Shown piece after piece: positions 1 to 9,750 of a stretch of 64,000 nt of DNA. The stretch covers positions 708,576 to 772,575 of the forward strand of contig CAUYUJ010018538.1 in NCBI GenBank assembly GCA_963575745.1, written 5' to 3'. Below the pieces are notes generated by a model. The model did no database searches and was not told where the DNA came from. It saw only the letters and a program-made list of their open reading frames with translations. The DNA is from Prorocentrum cordatum (taxonomy: Eukaryota > Sar > Dinophyceae > Prorocentrales > Prorocentraceae). The first letter of the stretch is position 1, and every line of letters starts with the position of its first letter. Made by a program: the position numbers and the translations under genes.

Positions 1-550
1 GCGCATGTCGATATCGTTCGAACGTCCTCTGCGCGCATCTGCGGGGGACGGGGGGCACGAATCGTGTTAACTACTACCATGCGGGCCACTCTCGCGCGTC
101 TGCCGCGCGCGCATTTCGAACTCCAAAACCTTCATCACCGACGCGACGACGCCGTCATCGTCGCCGGCGTAATCAGCATCGGCGCCGTCACTGGCTGCCC
201 CGTCGTCGCTGTCAACATCGTCATCAACATCGCTACTATCATCTTCGTGTCTACCGTTGTCGACGTGGCCATGATACCTCGCCCGCCCAAGTCACCGACT
301 CGCACTGCAGTGCCCGCTGGGATGTGCCGAGCGGCCAGCGCCACCGCGATCGCGTCGGTCGCGCCAAACTAGCTGGCCGCTGCGCGCGCGAGCGTGCGCA
401 GTCTAGCGCGGCCGCAGAGATGCACCAGCCAACACCAAACACTCATCACAATCGTCGCCGCATGCCTTTTGCAAACCAAGTTGCGGGTGGGTGGGTGGGA
501 TGTTTGCGCGAGCTGTGATGTGGACAACTCATTGCGAACAGAAGTTAAAA
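1..550. other. Left edge, no recognised feature
   Basis: GC-rich sequence with short overlapping ORFs on both strands, none with recognisable domain content. I see no repeat or RNA gene here. Confidence 0.5.
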
Positions 551-554
551 GCAC

Positions 555-770
555 CGCATAGATTGCGCCACATAGATTGCACCTCATAGGTTGCACTACC
601 TATATTGCACCACCTATAGGATACATCATCGACTGCGCAACATAGATGGCACGTCATATCGCAGATGGCACGTCATATCGCACCCAGCATCGATTGCGCC
701 ACTTACATTGCACCACATAGATCGCACAACCTGTGCTGCACACCATCGAGAGCACAATCTAGGCTGCACG
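555..770 (+). repeat. TTGCACCACATAGA-type degenerate minisatellite, copy 1
   Basis: A motif close to GATTGCACCACATA recurs about every 13-16 bases with many substitutions (GATTGCGCCACATA, GATTGCACCTCATA, GATTGCGCAACATA and so on). The same family reappears at 3378-3600, so it is a dispersed degenerate array. Nothing coding is evident. Confidence 0.7.
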
Positions 771-924
771 AACAAAACCAACGTGCCACACACCTATACT
801 TGCAAACATCTGTGTCTGTATATCTATACGTAGCACCCCGCAGTTGCGGATAAGAGTGAGGGGGCGGGCGCGGGCGACGCGGGCGTCGTCGAGCTGGCGG
901 ACCTCGTGGCCCCCACCTTCCCTG

Positions 925-1255
925 TCGATGGCGCTCTCCTCCTCCTCCTCCTCCTCTTCCTCCTCCTCCTCCTCCTCATCGTCATCGTGCTCCTCCTCCT
1001 CCTCCTCCTCTTCTTCCTCGTCCTCCCTCTCCCCCCTCGTCCTTCCATCATCGTCCTCCCATTGTCGTCCTCCCCCTCATCGGCCTCATCATCGTCCTCC
1101 CATTGTCGTCCATCATCATCATCCTCCCCTCCTCCCCCTCCTCGTCCTCCTCCTCCCCCTCCTCCCCCTCCTCCCCCTCCTCGTCCTCCTGCTCGTCCTC
1201 CTCCTCCTCCTCTTTCTCCGCATTATCCTACCATCCTCTCTTCTTCCGCGTCCTC
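925..1255 (+). repeat. CTC-rich polypyrimidine tract
   Basis: Imperfect (CTC)n with CCT, CAT and CGT interruptions. ORFs here encode only Ser/Leu/Pro homopolymers and are artefacts. Similar pyrimidine tracts recur through the window, mostly with the CTC strand on top. Confidence 0.9.
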
Positions 1256-1465
1256 CTCGTCCCCTGTTTACTCATCCTGCCTCCCCCTCTTCCCCCAAGA
1301 TAACGGCAACGCAATCCTTTTTGTCCACTTTATGCTCCCCGACTTCTCTGATCAAGGCAACTCGCCAGGGCAAAGTTGCTGGACGGGCTGGCGTGGATGC
1401 GCGGGGCTTGAAGAGGTCGTTGCGGGCTCAGATGGCATGCAAAAAATCCGCCGCCGCGTTTGTGC
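1256..1465. other. Short non-repetitive spacer with an E-family-like fragment
   Basis: At about 1345-1405 the words GGCAACTCGCC and GGACGGGCTGG occur in the same order as at 52735-52790, downstream of an E-family repeat. This suggests a relic of that family. No gene is recognised. Confidence 0.35.
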
Positions 1466-1895
1466 GGCATTGGTTTGTTCAATGAACGTGGTTTGGGTCG
1501 CGGGTGGGTCGCGGGCTCTCCACCTCCACCTGGAAGGAATGCAAAAGCAGCCCGCCGCAGGCGCCCAAACATTTGGTTTGTACACAGAACGTGGTTTGGG
1601 TCGCGGGTGGGCCGCGGGTTCTCCGCCGGGAACGACTGCAAAAGATGCCCGCCGCAGGCGCCGAAAACATTGGTTTGTACCCTGAACATGGTCGAAGGTG
1701 GGCCGCGGGCTCTCCACCTGAAACGAATGCAAAAGATGCCTGCCGCAGGCGCCGAAAAATGTGGTTTGTACCCTGAACGTGGTTTGGGTCGCGGGTTGGT
1801 CGCGAGTTGGTCGCGGGCTCTCCACCTGGAAGGAATGCAAAAAAGCCCGCCGCAGGCGCCGAAAATGGTGGTTTGTACCTTGAACGTGGTTTGGG
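1466..1895 (+). repeat. About 100-bp tandem repeat, five copies
   Basis: Copies begin near 1468, 1571, 1671, 1760 and 1868 with a word like TGGTTTGTACCCTGAACGTG. They run through GGTCGCGGGTGGG, CTCTCCACCTGGAA and GCCCGCCGCAGGCGCCGAAAA. Unit length varies from about 90 to 107 bp, mostly through the number of internal GGGTCGCGGG words. The fifth copy passes directly into the 11-12-bp minisatellite that follows. Confidence 0.85.
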
Positions 1896-2180
1896 TCGGG
1901 GTGGGTCGCGGGTGGGTCGCGGGGTGGGTGGGTCGCGGGTGGGTCGCGGGTGGGTCGCGGGTGGGTCGCGGGTGGGTCGCGGGGTGGGTGGGCCGCGGGC
2001 GGGTCGCGGGGTGGGTCGCGGGTGGGTCGCGGGGTGGGTCGCGGGGTGGGTCGCGGGGTGGGTCGCGCGGGTGGGGGGTGGGTCGCGGGGTGGGTCGCGG
2101 GTGGGTCGCGGGGTGGGTCGCGCGTGGGTCGGGGTCGCGGGTGGGCGGGTGGGTCGCGGGGGGTCGCGGTCGCGGGGTGG
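1896..2180 (+). repeat. GTGGGTCGCGG minisatellite nested in the last 100-bp unit
   Basis: About 23 copies of an 11-12-bp unit (GTGGGTCGCGG with an occasional extra G). The unit is identical to the one- or two-copy word inside the preceding ~100-bp repeats, so this is an internal expansion of one unit. It is G-rich on the plus strand. Confidence 0.85.
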
Positions 2181-2182
2181 GA

Positions 2183-2192
2183 CGACGACAAC

Positions 2193-2243
<51 letters not shown>

Positions 2244-2256
2244 ACAACAACCATTT
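2183..2256 (+). repeat. (CAA)n microsatellite
   Basis: Nearly perfect ACA/CAA trinucleotide run of about 23 units, directly after the GTGGGTCGCGG array. It reads as Asn, Gln or Thr homopolymer depending on frame and is not a gene. Confidence 0.95.
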
Positions 2257-2618
2257 TAAGGCTGTACGCTCTTATTGCCCGCGGTCATTCAACACGTATA
2301 CCCTACACCCTCGATGCCCGCCCTCTTCGTCTTCGATCACACCCCTTTCGGGGGGATTATTTCTCTTTGCTGGGGCCGGCGGGCTTAGACGCACGGGCAA
2401 ACCGGAACGGGCGGACAATCCTTCGGGGGCGTACATCTCTCTGCCCGCCATTGGAATTGGCGCGGGCCCTGCAAGAGGAGGAGGGGAAGAACGAGGGAGA
2501 GTGGGAGGAAGGGGAGGGGGAAGGACGAAGGAAGAGGGAAGATACCACGTTGTGAAGGCGTCCTTGGCGCGTGCGTGGTTCCTGAGCGCCGAAACGCAAT
2601 TCCAGAATAATTTGTGAG
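2257..2618. other. Spacer with a purine-rich stretch
   Basis: No gene recognised. About 2475-2545 is GAGG/GGAA-rich on the plus strand. The rest is unique in this window. Confidence 0.4.
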
Positions 2619-3050
2619 GACGTCGCACGCGAGAGCGCAGTCCTGAGTACATTGTGAGGAAATCTCAGGCGGAAGCGGGGGCCCTGACTAAGTTGCGAGG
2701 AAGTCTCAAGCGGGAGCGCCGTTCCTGAGCAAATTGCACGGAAGTCTCAGGCGGGAGCGGGGGTCCTCACTAAATTGCGAGGAAGTCTCAGGCGGGAGCG
2801 CCGTTCCTGAGTCAATTGCGCGGAAATGTCAGGCAGGAGCGGGGGTCCTGAGTAAAATTCGAAGAAGTCTCAGGCGGGAGCGCCGTTCCCACGTAAATTG
2901 CACGGAAGTCTCAGGCGGGAGCGGGGGTCTTGATTACATTGCGAAGAAGTCTCAGACGGGAGCGCCTTTCCTGAGTAAATTGCGCGGAAGTCTCAGGCGG
3001 GAGCGGGGGTCCTGAGTAAAAATCGAGGAAGTCTCAGGCGGGAGCCGTTG
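2619..3050 (+). repeat. 41-bp satellite with alternating A/B units (82-bp higher-order repeat)
   Basis: AAGTCTCAGGCGGGAGCG or a close variant starts at 2660, 2701, 2742, 2783, 2824, 2865, 2906, 2947, 2988 and 3029, exactly 41 bp apart each time. After GGGAGCG the units alternate strictly: one type has a G-run followed by TCCT, the other has CCGTTCCT (CCTTTCCT once). This gives an 82-bp dimeric higher-order unit. A degenerate inverted relative lies at 51246-51480. Confidence 0.95.
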
Positions 3051-3376
3051 TTGTTGTAGCCCGGGGACCAGGGGCACAGTTTGATCAGGAAGACTTTCCT
3101 TGAGGAAAAACAAGGTGCGAGCCCCAGGGGTGGCACTTCAATCGAAAAAAATCAATGTGCACCGGTGGGGGGGGATCAACAATAATTATTCAAGAATGAG
3201 AGTTCAACAACAACAACAACAACAAGAATAATAATAATAAGAAGAAGAAGAAGAAGAAAAAGAAGAAGAATAAGAAGAAGAAGAAGAAGAATCCGCACCG
3301 CGGAATCCCACTTCAGCCACGCACCCAGGGACAGTGAATGACCGTTCGGCCCCCTCACTCTGATATATGTATATAT
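3051..3376. repeat. Spacer with CAA, AAT and AAG microsatellites
   Basis: 3051-3206 is unique. 3207-3292 is a compound microsatellite: CAA, then AAT, then AAG triplets. 3293-3376 is unique AT-richer sequence. No gene is seen. Confidence 0.85.
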
Positions 3377-3377
3377 G

Positions 3378-3600
3378 CTGCACATCATAGACGGTGCACC
3401 ATGGAATGCGCCACACACATTGCACCGCATAGGTGAAGCACATGGATTGCACCACATATTTTGCACCACCTATACTGCACACAATAGAGAACACGACGCT
3501 GATTGCCCAACATAGATTCCGCCAACTTTATGGCACCACACATGTTGCACCGCATATGTTGCACCATATCGATTGCACAGCATCTACTACACCACATCGA
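3378..3600 (+). repeat. TTGCACCACATAGA-type degenerate minisatellite, copy 2
   Basis: Same family as 555-770, with words such as GATTGCACCACATA and GTTGCACCGCATA spaced about 13-16 bases. The similarity is patchy, implying an old array. Confidence 0.7.
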
Positions 3601-3720
3601 TCGCCGCCAGACCGACGCGCAGGCCCAGACGACGGGCGGCGACGAGGCGGCGACGGGGTGGCGACGGCGACTACATAGCAGCCAGACCGACGCGCAGGCC
3701 CAATTCCCTGAGAGCAACCA
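3601..3720 (+). repeat. Short direct repeat pair
   Basis: GCCAGACCGACGCGCAGGCC occurs at about 3605 and again at about 3681, separated by a GGCGAC-rich stretch. It is a local duplication. Confidence 0.75.
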
Positions 3721-3944
3721 GTAAGGACCCCTAAGTGCAAGCACTGTTTGGGGACTCTATGTATGAATCACATATCTATAATTTCCTAGCAGAATTCTGA
3801 TGACGATGCAGATGGCGATGACGACGACGCGCCCGTGGGGGGCGGGTGACTGCATCGCCTCGGGCACAAGCGAGGCGCAACGATGATGTGCCCGATGTCG
3901 AATCTGGCTTGACCGCTTGACCGCCGTGGTGTCTCTGTAGCCTC

Positions 3945-4055
3945 ATGTCGGGCATATCCTCCTATAGCCGGATTTCGGAAGAAACATTAAACTTGCCACA
4001 CACGAATCAAAACAACAACGTGAGAATGCCTCATGCACAGAGACATGCCCGACTT
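3945..4055. mobile_element. TIR element family M1, copy 1 (short, diverged)
   Basis: The left end reads ATGTCGGGCATATCC and the right end, on the complement, reads AAGTCGGGCATGTCT. The interior starts with GGATTTCGGAAGAAA, like the interiors of the other M1 copies, and is AT-richer than its surroundings. At about 111 bp it is shorter than the other copies (150-162 bp). No target-site duplication is evident. Confidence 0.6.
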
Positions 4056-4222
4056 AACAGTGGCCCCGCCGCAGACTCCTCGTCCTCCGCGTCGTCGGCC
4101 GCGGCGGCGCTCAGGGCCGCGGCGGCCCGGCTGGCCTGCGCGCCGCTACGCCCCCCCGTGGACCTCCATGCGGGGAGGGCCCTCTGCCACCGGAGGCCTC
4201 CCGTGCGTGGTCGGCGTCGCGC
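4056..4222. other. GC-rich spacer
   Basis: No gene or repeat recognised. ORFs on both strands have no recognisable domain. Confidence 0.4.
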
Positions 4223-4466
4223 CGCATCGCCGATGCATCTTTGGACGCCCGAAATGGGCACGGAAAGAGTGGGCACAATGCCCAACAGCAAATGCTGTCG
4301 CGAACCAGCAGCGGCCGCTGTTTGGCAGGCGGCCTTCTGTCTCAAGTGGACACAATCCGCGGCGACGCCGACGGCGAATCCTCTTCAAAATGAACAAAAA
4401 CTGCTGTCGGTCTTTGTACCCATTCTTTCCGTCCCCATGTCGGTCGTCCCGAGCATCGGCGACACC
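4223..4466. repeat. Imperfect inverted repeat, about 73-bp arms
   Basis: The arm at 4223-4295 (GCATCGCCGATGC, GACGCCCG, GGGCACGGAAAGAGTGGG) matches the complement of 4395-4466 (GTGTCGCCGATGC, GACGACCG, GGGGACGGAAAGAATGGG) with scattered mismatches and short gaps. About 100 bp lie between the arms. It could be a diverged fold-back element. Confidence 0.7.
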
Positions 4467-4781
4467 TCCGCAACGCCGGCGGTGCATCGGAGACGTCGGC
4501 GTGGAGGACATTGGGCTCCACATCGAGCCGCATCGCCGATGCAACGGCGATGCGGGGCGATCCCCCGACCCCGCCTGCTCGGGCTCTCTCTGGGAGGCCG
4601 GGAGCCCTCTGGCACATTCCATGGAGCGATCGATCGATCACCAAATCCACCTCGCCCGCCCAGAAGGACGCTGCCAAGGCTCTGGATGCAGGGATGGGGG
4701 CCCTTCCTGCTCCTGCCCCCCTGGCGGAGCGCCCAGGGCGGGAGGCGGGGTGGGCGAGCCTCCTCAGAGTGTCTCGGGACA
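4467..4781. other. Spacer with one small palindrome
   Basis: CCGCATCGCC and its complement GGCGATGCGG form a 10-bp perfect stem with an 8-base loop at about 4531-4558. Otherwise unique, no gene seen. Confidence 0.5.
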
Positions 4782-5093
4782 GGGGGCCACGTGCGAACCC
4801 TGCCCCTACCCTTACCAGCCTGGAACATATCCCGATCCCCATGCTGGGCACCTCCTCACCTCGATGCCGATCTGAAGGATTCCCTCAGTTTCTGAGGGCC
4901 TATCCCTAAGATTGTCCTCGCTTTTTGCTCGCCCATCTTAGGGATAGGGATGCGTTTGAGGCTGGTAATACCCCCCACGATTTCTGAGGGGGAGGCTGGG
5001 GTTCACCTCGTTCGGGAGCTCCCGAGCGGAGGGAACCCCACCCTCCCCCTCAGACATCGTGGGGGGTAGGGGCAGGGATCGCACGTGGCCCCC
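4782..5093. repeat. Inverted repeat A/A' enclosing arm B
   Basis: 4782-4811 (GGGGCCACGTGCGA then CCCTGCCCCTACCC) is the complement of 5064-5093 with one mismatch over 30 bp. Between the halves lie the left arm B and a near-palindrome C. Because B' lies outside A', the pairings A-A' and B-B' cross. Confidence 0.85.
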
Positions 5094-5318
5094 GACGGGA
5101 GGCCTCTGGCCTTCTGACGAGCTTCCGGAGCCTGCGCTGCTGCCACAGAAGGCCACTCACTCACAACCAGCCTCAAACGCATCCCTATCCCTAAGATGGG
5201 CGAGCAAAAAGCGAGGACAATCTTAGGGATAGGCCCTCAGAAACTGAGGGAATCCTCAAGATCGGCATCGAGGTGAGGAGGTGCCCAGAATAGGGATAGG
5301 GATATGTTCCAGGCTGGT
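4814..5318. repeat. Large inverted repeat B/B', 153-bp arms, about 97% identical
   Basis: Left arm 4814-4966 and right arm 5166-5318 are reverse complements with about five mismatches in 153 bp and no gaps; the loop is 199 bp. Each arm contains smaller hairpins: TATCCCTAAGAT pairs with ATCTTAGGGATA (4901-4912 and 4935-4946), and CCCTCAG pairs with CTGAGGG. The high identity implies a recent origin or ongoing gene conversion. No ORF suggests a transposase. Confidence 0.92.
4971..5066. repeat. Near-perfect palindrome C inside the B/B' loop
   Basis: About 48-bp arms meet at GGGAGCTCCC with no spacer and about six mismatches. The outer ends are CCCCCCACGAT and its complement. It could extrude as a cruciform. 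Confidence 0.88.
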
Positions 5319-6199
5319 AAACTCAGAGGCCGGAAGGCTTCCGAGAGGCCCCGCCGCCTGCCGAGAGGCCTGCCCGCTCTGACCTGTCTGTTCTTATGCC
5401 ATCAAGCGCTCGACGATGCCAAATCCCTGGCGGAGAGGTCAGCACAGTTTCAGACCCAGCCGTGTGTGCGTGCGCGTGTGCCCCCCCGGGGCAAGGCTTC
5501 GCTGGGCACACGCGCAGAGGGCCAACGCTTACGGATCAGGCGAACACGATTCACTCAAAATGGTCTCTCTGGGTCAGCCCAAGCATGTGCGCCGTGCAGA
5601 GAGGGCCCTCCCACTCCTGCCACAGGGCAGGATCAGTCAGATTCGAATCGGGAATTCGGATCGAATTGGGATGTGCGTCGGATTGGGCTGGATCGGTTGC
5701 GCCAAGGTGCGCCACGACAGCGCCCTGCGAAGATTGGGTCGCGTGGGATCGTCGGAATGTCACAATCGAACAGGGTCGGGCCGATCAGACTCAGCATCGC
5801 ATCAGATCGACCGGCTCGATGTGGACCCTGAGAAGAGGAGCCCCATCATCAAAGGGGCCCCAGGACACACAAATAAATACACACAAATAAAAAGATCCCC
5901 CATATGTTCCCATATTTTCTGGGTTTTTGTATTCCCCCCCACTTCCCATATTTTCCCATATTTTCCTGGGGATCGTCGATGAATTGTGTCTGTGTGTTTC
6001 TTTCCCTCCTGAATCAGCACCAACACTTGGGCGCGGTTGGTGCGTGTCGTGACGACCTGCGCGCTGGCTTCTGCCACTGATGGCCTCCAACCCCGAGCCC
6101 CCGCGCGCGGGGTCGCCGCCGCGACGACACGACACGAACCCGCCGTACAGGGAAGGCGCTGGAGCAAGGACCGCGTTGGCTTCAGAAGGGGCTCTGGTT
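5319..6199. other. Unique spacer
   Basis: No gene recognised. It contains an AT-rich stretch with repeated ACACAAATA and CCATATTTTCC words at about 5868-5970. Several short ORFs overlap on both strands, consistent with chance in GC-rich DNA. Confidence 0.45.
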
Positions 6200-6361
6200 A
6201 AGTCGGGCGCGTCCCGCTACAGGGGGATCTTCGACGAAAAACTAAAAATATTCAAAAGATACTCCAATTCTTTGTAACAAAAAAGAACTCGAAACATAGT
6301 CCCCGTACATTTTTTTTGACCATTTCTGAAAATTCCTCCTGTAAAGGGACGGCCCCGACTT
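6200..6361. mobile_element. TIR element family M1, copy 2
   Basis: Starts AAGTCGGGCGCGTCCC then CTACAGGGGGAT. Its right end, on the complement, starts AAGTCGGGGCCGTCCC then TTTACAGGAGGAAT. That is about 28 bp of terminal inverted repeat around an AT-rich, non-coding interior. Length about 162 bp. No obvious target-site duplication. It looks like a MITE, a non-autonomous DNA transposon. Confidence 0.8.
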
Positions 6362-6484
6362 GAGGCTCTGGTTTTTGTGGCCGGTCCTTGAATCTGGATC
6401 GGAGAGCCTGACCTCGTGGCCGAGGCTCTCCGCGGCTGCTCCGGACATCTGCGTTCCTCGTGGTAGCACGATGACAGTCGTGTC

Positions 6485-6635
6485 AGGTCGGGCACGTCCT
6501 CCTGGAGGCGGATTTTGGAAGAAAAATCTGGGATAGTCAAGCATCTCAAGATCGTCAACAATTAAACAAAATCGTCCCCTGATTCTTGTCCTACTATTCT
6601 GGAACACTCCTCCTGTAGAGGGACATGCCCGCCCC
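6485..6635. mobile_element. TIR element family M1, copy 3
   Basis: Starts AGGTCGGGCACGTCC; its complement end carries GGGCATGTCCCTCTACAGG. The AT-rich interior (GGATTTTGGAAGAAAAATC) aligns with copies 1 and 4. About 151 bp. It lies only 124 bp from copy 2. Confidence 0.8.
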
Positions 6636-7639
6636 AACAGAGGTGCACATCGCCAACACCGCTTGGATGGCGCGCACTTCGCTGATTCAGCCTTGCGGGA
6701 TGCGGATACGCAGGACGTCCTGGTATACTTTACATGGAACCACAACCACCACCCCCGACCCCCTCGTTGAGGCCCCTCCGGTGGGGTCAGGGCTGAATGA
6801 GGCCGGAGGGCTGCACCGCACCGCGCACCGCCAAAGCATCACTGGCACACCAGCAACGCCGTGGCGGAGAAAGTCTGACTCCAGATCGCGCCGCGGGGCC
6901 GATGCATCGGCCACGCGGCGCGACCCTTCGGGGGCAGGCTACTTGAGACGACGGCGGCTCTTCCGTCCGTCGCAAATCTGCTCGAAGTCGGTCCCCAGAC
7001 CCCCTCTCGGGGTCCATACTAACCCCGTCTTCACAGCGGGCCCAGCGAGGACGTCGAGAAGCCTCCGGCAGATCCACAGTGGACGTACAACGCCAGGGAA
7101 GGTCGCCGCTCTGGACTGGCCCTCCTCTGGATCCTCCGGCCCCCTGTGCTCTAGACACATCTCGGGACGCCCAAGCCTTGGCCGCCCCGGCCCGCCATGG
7201 GTTGCCGGTGGTCATCCTCGCCGCTGCCATCGGCAGCCTCCCTAGCCGATGATGGGGCCTTGGCAATATCGGTCTGAACCTGATTAAAGCTGTGGGGGGG
7301 AGGGGCCCTACAAACGTGGGTAGCCCACGCCGTCCCACACTCCGAACTAACATCATCGGCCAGCTCGAAGCTTCGGGGCCTCGGCGGTGGCCGTCCTCCC
7401 CGCCGCCTTCCTCGCCATCGGGGGGACAACATGTGGGACAGGGCCAGGAGGTGGGGCCCTGGAGGGACAAACTCTCACGCTGGGTTCGATCCGTCGCCCA
7501 ACCCCCCCTAAGCTGAACCCCCCCCCCCAAGGCGTGCCCTCAACACCAGGCTGGGGTGCGGTGATGACAATGCCAGAATGCCAGAGCAGATGCAGCGCAA
7601 AAGTTGGGAACAATCGATCAATGCTCTGGCCAAGCAAAT
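6636..7639. other. Unique GC-rich spacer
   Basis: ORFs of 200-250 codons exist on both strands but none shows a domain I recognise, and none is clearly favoured by composition. Short C-runs occur near 7500-7530. I do not call a gene. Confidence 0.45.
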
Positions 7640-8249
7640 ACTGGTGGTCATTCTCCCTCCTCTTACTCCTCTTTCGCCTGGGCCTCCTCCTTCAGGCACT
7701 GACGGTGATGGCGGTTCTGATGTGACATCTGGCGCCCTAGATGCTTCCTCCTCCTGCCCCTCCTCCTGTCCTCCCTCCCTTCCTCATCCGTGACTCATCC
7801 CTCGACTCCTCCCTCCTCGCTCCTTCTCCTACTCCTGCCCCACCACCACCACCACCGCCAACCACAGATCGGCCGCAGGGAGGTAAGGATCAGGAAGAAG
7901 AGGGAGGTTGATGAGAAGCGAGGCGGGGAAGAGGGGGAGGAGGGAGAGAAGGAGGAGAAGGGAGCTGATGAGGATGAGGACGAGGAGAAAGTCCCAGACC
8001 GGCATCCAACCCCGTGCTCATCCTCCTCGTTCCACCCCTCCCGCCCTCCTCCTCCTCCTCCGACCGCGATCCATGCACCTGTCAGGCGTCCACCTAGGGG
8101 CCACTGCCGAAACATCGGCAGCCGCCCTTCTCCTCCCTCCTCCTCCCTCCTGCTGCTCCTCCTCCTCCTCCTGCTCCTCCTCCTCCTCCCCTTCCAGACT
8201 CCTCCTCCTCCTCCTGCTCCTCCTCCTCCTCCTCCTGCTCCTCCTCCTC

Positions 8250-8280
<31 letters not shown>

Positions 8281-8335
8281 TCCTCCTCCTCCCCCTCCTC
8301 CTCTTCCTTCTCCATCCCTTGTCCTTATATATCAC
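7640..8335. repeat. Pyrimidine-purine-pyrimidine tract with long (CTC)n
   Basis: 7640-7860 is pyrimidine-rich (CTC/CCT), 7870-7990 is purine-rich (GAGGAG), and 8020-8320 is mostly (CTC)n. The adjacent opposite-sense tracts can pair as an imperfect hairpin and favour triplex (H-DNA). ORFs here are homopolymeric. Confidence 0.9.
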
Positions 8336-8399
8336 TCCTCCCTGTCGCAGATCCAGACGTGACCGTAGGCCGGGCTGGGCGTTCAGCCGGAGGCCTCCC

Positions 8400-8665
8400 C
8401 ACCGTCTCTGCTCCAGAGGATGGAGGGCGGGCCACTCTCAAAATGGAGCTCTCGCCTCGCGCACGCTCGTCTTAACAGAAGTCTGCAGCAGCTTCAAGGG
8501 TGGAGGGCGGGCCGTCTTCAGGATGGAAGTCTCGCCCTGGCGCCGCGCACACTCGCCTCCAGAAGCTTGCAAAGTATGGAGTCTGGCTCCTTTTCAAAAT
8601 GTGGCTCTCGCCTCATCGCCGCGCACGTTCGTCTTAACGTTCGCAGCATTTTCAAAGACTCGTAG
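8400..8665 (+). repeat. About 80-bp tandem repeat, three degenerate copies
   Basis: Units start near 8420, 8501 and 8577 with TGGAGGGCGGGCC or TGGAGTCTGGCTCC. They continue through TCAAAATG, TCTCGCCTC, GCGCACGCTCG and TCTTAAC. Identity between units is moderate. Confidence 0.75.
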
Positions 8666-8906
8666 GCTTGGGAATGGTGTTCTGGATTGTCAGGACGCGA
8701 CAATCAAGACGCGACAATCACGTGGGCTCGCGGTGCGAGAATCCCAAGAACGGTGTTCTGGCACGACTCAGGAGTGTCAGGACGCAACCCGTCACGTTGA
8801 TTCGCGGCGTTGATATCCCAGGAACTGTTTTCTGGCACGATCTGGGATTCAAAAATGATTCAGACAATTGCGGGGTGTTAGAAACCTAACATATTCATGA
8901 CACCGG
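8666..8906 (+). repeat. Short degenerate direct repeats
   Basis: ACGCGACAATCAAG/ACGCGACAATCACG repeats at about 8695-8725. CCCAAGAACGGTGTTCTGGCACGA recurs as CCCAGGAACTGTTTTCTGGCACGA about 75 bp later. No gene. Confidence 0.6.
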
Positions 8907-9420
8907 AGAGTATGATCGACCCACGAACCCAGAAAGGAATGTAGAACTGTAATGCATGGCAACGTTTTCAAAAACACCTGATTGGGTGACGGGCACATGC
9001 AATGCTGAGTGTATCGATCTTGATGGACCGTGCCGAAGGCTGTGCTGTGCTGCGCCGTGCTGAATTGCGATGCGCCATGCCGCGGTTGTGCTCTATAGCG
9101 TCGTGGATCGAGTCCTCCTTTACATCCGAGTCCTGACCGAACTGATCTGGATCTTAAGCTCGAGCTGCCTGAACACAGATTTGCTGCCCCAGAGCTAATT
9201 GACAGGGGAACATGCCAGGAGGACGCGCTGCGGAACGTCTCAAGGGACGCGCCATGCGACGTGCCAGGGGACGTGCCATGGGGTCGCACCGCGGGACGTG
9301 CCGAGGGGACGCGCTACGGAACGTGACAATGGATGTGCCACGGGATGTGCCAGGGGACGCGCCACGCGACATGCCAGGGGGACTCGCCAAGGGGCGCCCC
9401 ACCGAACGTGCCAAATTGTT
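8907..9420 (+). repeat. Alpha cassette 1 (full)
   Basis: Header word GACCCACGAACCC near 8912, then ACGTTTTCAAAAACACCTGATTGGGTGACGGG, then a ~250-bp body (GTATCGATCTTGATG ... GGATCGAGTCCTCC ... TGCCTGAACACAG). It ends in a 12-bp minisatellite at about 9204-9414 (consensus AGGGGACGTGCC). The 12-bp unit keeps ORFs open as a four-residue Gly/Arg/Cys-rich repeat, so these ORFs are not evidence of a gene. Confidence 0.85.
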
Positions 9421-9750
9421 ATGCTGAATGTATCAATATTGATGTACCGTGCTGAGATCTGTGCTGTGCTGCGCCGTGCTGAATTGCGACGTGCCATGCC
9501 GCGGTTGTGCTCTATAGCCTCGTGGATCGAGTCCTCCTTTACATCCGAGTCCTGACCGAACTGATCTGGATCTTAAGCTCGAGCTGCCTGAACACAGATT
9601 AGCTGCCCCAGAGCTAATTGACAGGGGGACATGCCAGGAGGACGCGCTGCGGAACGTCTCAAGGGACGCGCCAAGCGACGTGCCAGGGGACGTGCCATGG
9701 GGACGCACCGCGGGACGTGCCAAGGGGACGCGCTACGGAACGTGCTGGGG
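9421..9750 (+). repeat. Alpha cassette 2 (header-less)
   Basis: Begins at ATGCTGAATGTATCAATATTGATG without the header and repeats the alpha body. It carries the 12-bp array at about 9628-9746 and exits through GAACGTGCTGGGGACAAGCG into an S array. It forms a full-plus-truncated pair with alpha 1. Confidence 0.85.

Noticed and set aside
4033-4875. 280-316-codon overlapping ORFs as a gene
   Set aside because: The ORFs span an M1 element, an inverted repeat and part of the palindromic block, show no domain, and open frames of similar length exist on the other strand.
4931-4950. TAGGGATAGGG words (4.9, 5.2, 46.2, 53.4 kb) as interstitial telomere or homing-endonuclease site
   Set aside because: No tandem TTTAGGG run is present, and the words belong to longer inverted repeats; the resemblance is too short to interpret.
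9112-9125. RNA polymerase III box B (GGATCGAGTCC) in the alpha body, suggesting a SINE
   Set aside because: The match has one mismatch and no box A at proper spacing; the copies spread as parts of larger cassettes, not as independent units.
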